A stretch of DNA of 5,692 bases from Pseudomonadota bacterium (GTDB lineage: Bacteria; Bdellovibrionota; UBA1018; CAIMNF01). A model generated the notes under the pieces. That model saw nothing but the letters and a program-made list of their open reading frames with translations, was not told where the DNA came from and searched no databases. The position numbers and the translations under genes were made by a program. The stretch is from contig JAIXVT010000328.1 in NCBI GenBank assembly GCA_027482725.1, forward strand, positions 1 through 5,692. Direction: 5' to 3'. This document shows positions 4,492 through 5,692 of the stretch, one piece after another; the first letter of the stretch is position 1; every line of letters begins with the position of its first letter.

Positions 4492-5692
4492 ATCACCCAC
4501 GTTTCATGGGGTGTCGTTCCATTCTCAAAAAACCGTTTTACACTCAACGACCGGGTTTCCTCGTTCAAATAGCGCCCTCGCAGCACAAGCTCAGCAATCT
4601 CCTGCCCTACAGCCACGCATTGCATCGCTCCATGACCAGAAAAAGAATGGGCCTCATACACGCCGGGAATGACCCTACCTTCTGCGTTATATGCTTTTCC
4701 TAAAATTGCCATGTGATCCGGAGACGTTTCATACAAACCTGACCACCCCGTCACGTGCTTGAGTCGCTCAAAAGAGGAGGATCTCTCGTACAGGTTTGCC
4801 CAAATACGAGATTCAAAAAAAGCATCTCCGTCATACCGAAAATTAAAACCGCGAGGCTCATCTGAGTTTGCAAATCCAGCCAATCCAAACGTGGCTTCTG
4901 GGTGAAAATATACCCCGGAGGGATCGATAATCATCCCATAAGGAGTGAGATCAAGGTCTTGCGTTTGAAACAGTGAAATCTGCCGACGCACAGGATACGA
5001 AGGACAAACCGCACCTAAATGCCGAGCGAGCGAGGGAGCCCAAGCACCCGCCGCATTGATTATTGTTTTTGCTTGAATAGAAAAATGCTCCGCGCCCGAG
5101 GGTAAGCCTTGCTCAGTAACCACGACCTCTTTTGAAGATCGATCCCAAGGTTCTTGATTTAAACGTACCCCATGAAGCATGAGACGACTGGGATCGGCGT
5201 GGGTCACCCAAACACGGTCTACGAACTGGACTCCATGGTTTTTGGCCCGGGTCCGTAAAAACTCCTTAAGGGCATTCGGATTAATCAAACCATCACGACG
5301 TCCAAAGACAGCTCCTGCCAAATCAGCGGTTTTATCAATAAACGGAACACGTTTTTTAAGTTGTGGAACGTCATCTACATCTACGGCCCAACCCCGATGG
5401 TTAAATGTCTCCGCCAACTTTACCGCAGCATCCATCGTAGCCGCGCGCTGTATCCATAAATACCCACAGGACCGATAACCTACTTCATCCGCATGCCGCT
5501 CAAAGAATTCAATAGAGCGCTTAGATAAATCAAAATTGATCGATTGGGCCCAAGTGGCTCGTACTCCGCCCGCATTTAATTCGCTACTACTTAACTCTCC
5601 GGAAAGATCTGCATCCAAAACCACCGCAGAAACACCGCTCGGTAAGTGTGCCGCAATCGCGCTACCGATCAGGCCAGCGCCAACAATGGCGA
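4488..5692 (-). CDS. FAD-dependent oxidoreductase, DAO / sarcosine oxidase-like family, 5' end cut by window edge
   Basis: Predicted flavoenzyme that oxidises an amino acid or N-methylated amine; the exact substrate is not readable. 400 complete residues are visible, about the normal length, so only a few N-terminal residues lie outside. Seen in the sequence: AIVGAGLIGSAIAAHL at the very start, the G-x-G-x-x-G FAD-binding loop; VVLDAD, the acidic end of strand 2; LNAGGVRATWAQS, the region near the flavin seen in sarcosine oxidase beta/FOXRED1-like proteins; IINAAGAWAPSLARHLG, the second FAD-contact motif; VRRQISLFQT; and the C-terminal GWSGLYETSPDHMAILG and HSFSGHGAMQCVAVGQ, the closing FAD-binding block with its catalytic-side residues. 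The frame stays open to the window edge, so the GTG at 5624 is internal and not the start. There is no export signal in the visible part. Its TGA overlaps the serine hydrolase ATG, so the two are probably co-translated. Confidence 0.89.
   Translation of the reverse strand, partial: AIVGAGLIGSAIAAHLPSGVSAVVLDADLSGELSSSELNAGGVRATWAQSINFDLSKRSIEFFERHADEVGYRSCGYLWIQRAATMDAAVKLAETFNHRGWAVDVDDVPQLKKRVPFIDKTADLAGAVFGRRDGLINPNALKEFLRTRAKNHGVQFVDRVWVTHADPSRLMLHGVRLNQEPWDRSSKEVVVTEQGLPSGAEHFSIQAKTIINAAGAWAPSLARHLGAVCPSYPVRRQISLFQTQDLDLTPYGMIIDPSGVYFHPEATFGLAGFANSDEPRGFNFRYDGDAFFESRIWANLYERSSSFERLKHVTGWSGLYETSPDHMAILGKAYNAEGRVIPGVYEAHSFSGHGAMQCVAVGQEIAELVLRGRYLNEETRSLSVKRFFENGTTPHETWVI

Noticed and set aside
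4488..4500. GTG at 4500 as start of the serine hydrolase
   Set aside because: It would lengthen the overlap to 13 bases. ATG 4491 gives the ATGA junction seen at two other joins in this window.
5179..5478. Plus-strand open frame of 99 codons
   Set aside because: It is antisense to the FAD oxidoreductase, whose motifs run continuously through this region.
5622..5624. GTG 5624 as start of the FAD oxidoreductase
   Set aside because: The open frame continues upstream and encodes the G-A-G-L-I-G dinucleotide-binding loop, which must belong to the protein.

Overview
The window is a gene-dense bacterial stretch in which every gene I can support lies on the minus strand, so transcription runs from the right edge (5692) to the left edge (1). 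Codon use is moderate in G+C. The combination of Mpl-type murein-peptide ligase, a DUF3015-type small exported protein, a DUF4105 (Lnb_N-like) exported protein and a DUF4442 hotdog protein resembles what is found in Bdellovibrionota (Bdellovibrio-like bacteria and their uncultured relatives). That is an inference from family content; there is no rRNA or other marker to fix the taxonomy.

Layout in order of transcription. (1) 5692-4488: FAD-dependent oxidoreductase of the DAO/sarcosine-oxidase-like superfamily, its first residues cut off by the window edge. (2) 4491-3379: serine hydrolase of the beta-lactamase/class C PBP fold, with an ATGA overlap to gene 1. (3) 3382-2987: small exported DUF3015-like protein with a strong ribosome binding site and an ATGA overlap to gene 2. 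(4) 2965-2936: a clear intrinsic terminator just after gene 3. (5) 3006-2256: remnant of an exported DUF4105 protein, broken by two opposite frameshifts and a large internal loss. (6) 2256-1774: DUF4442 hotdog-fold protein, its start overlapping the remnant's stop (TAATG). (7) 1777-974: class I SAM methyltransferase, with an ATGA overlap to gene 6. (8) 894-1: mpl, truncated at the left edge.

The genes are packed so tightly that nearly every junction overlaps by 1-20 bases. The only intergenic gap of note is about 78 bases before mpl. The terminator divides the chain into an upstream unit (oxidoreductase, serine hydrolase, DUF3015) and a downstream unit (DUF4105 remnant, DUF4442, methyltransferase, possibly mpl) for which I could not identify a convincing promoter. 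Possible themes are cell-wall recycling (Mpl and perhaps the serine hydrolase) and envelope biology (the two exported proteins). The genes do not form a recognisable single pathway.

The most noteworthy item is the DUF4105 locus. It is a decayed gene whose 5' end coincides with a terminator and whose 3' end still carries an overlapping stop/start junction to an intact downstream gene. I see no CRISPR, RNA gene, transposon or defence/toxin system, and no evidence of a wholly new system.
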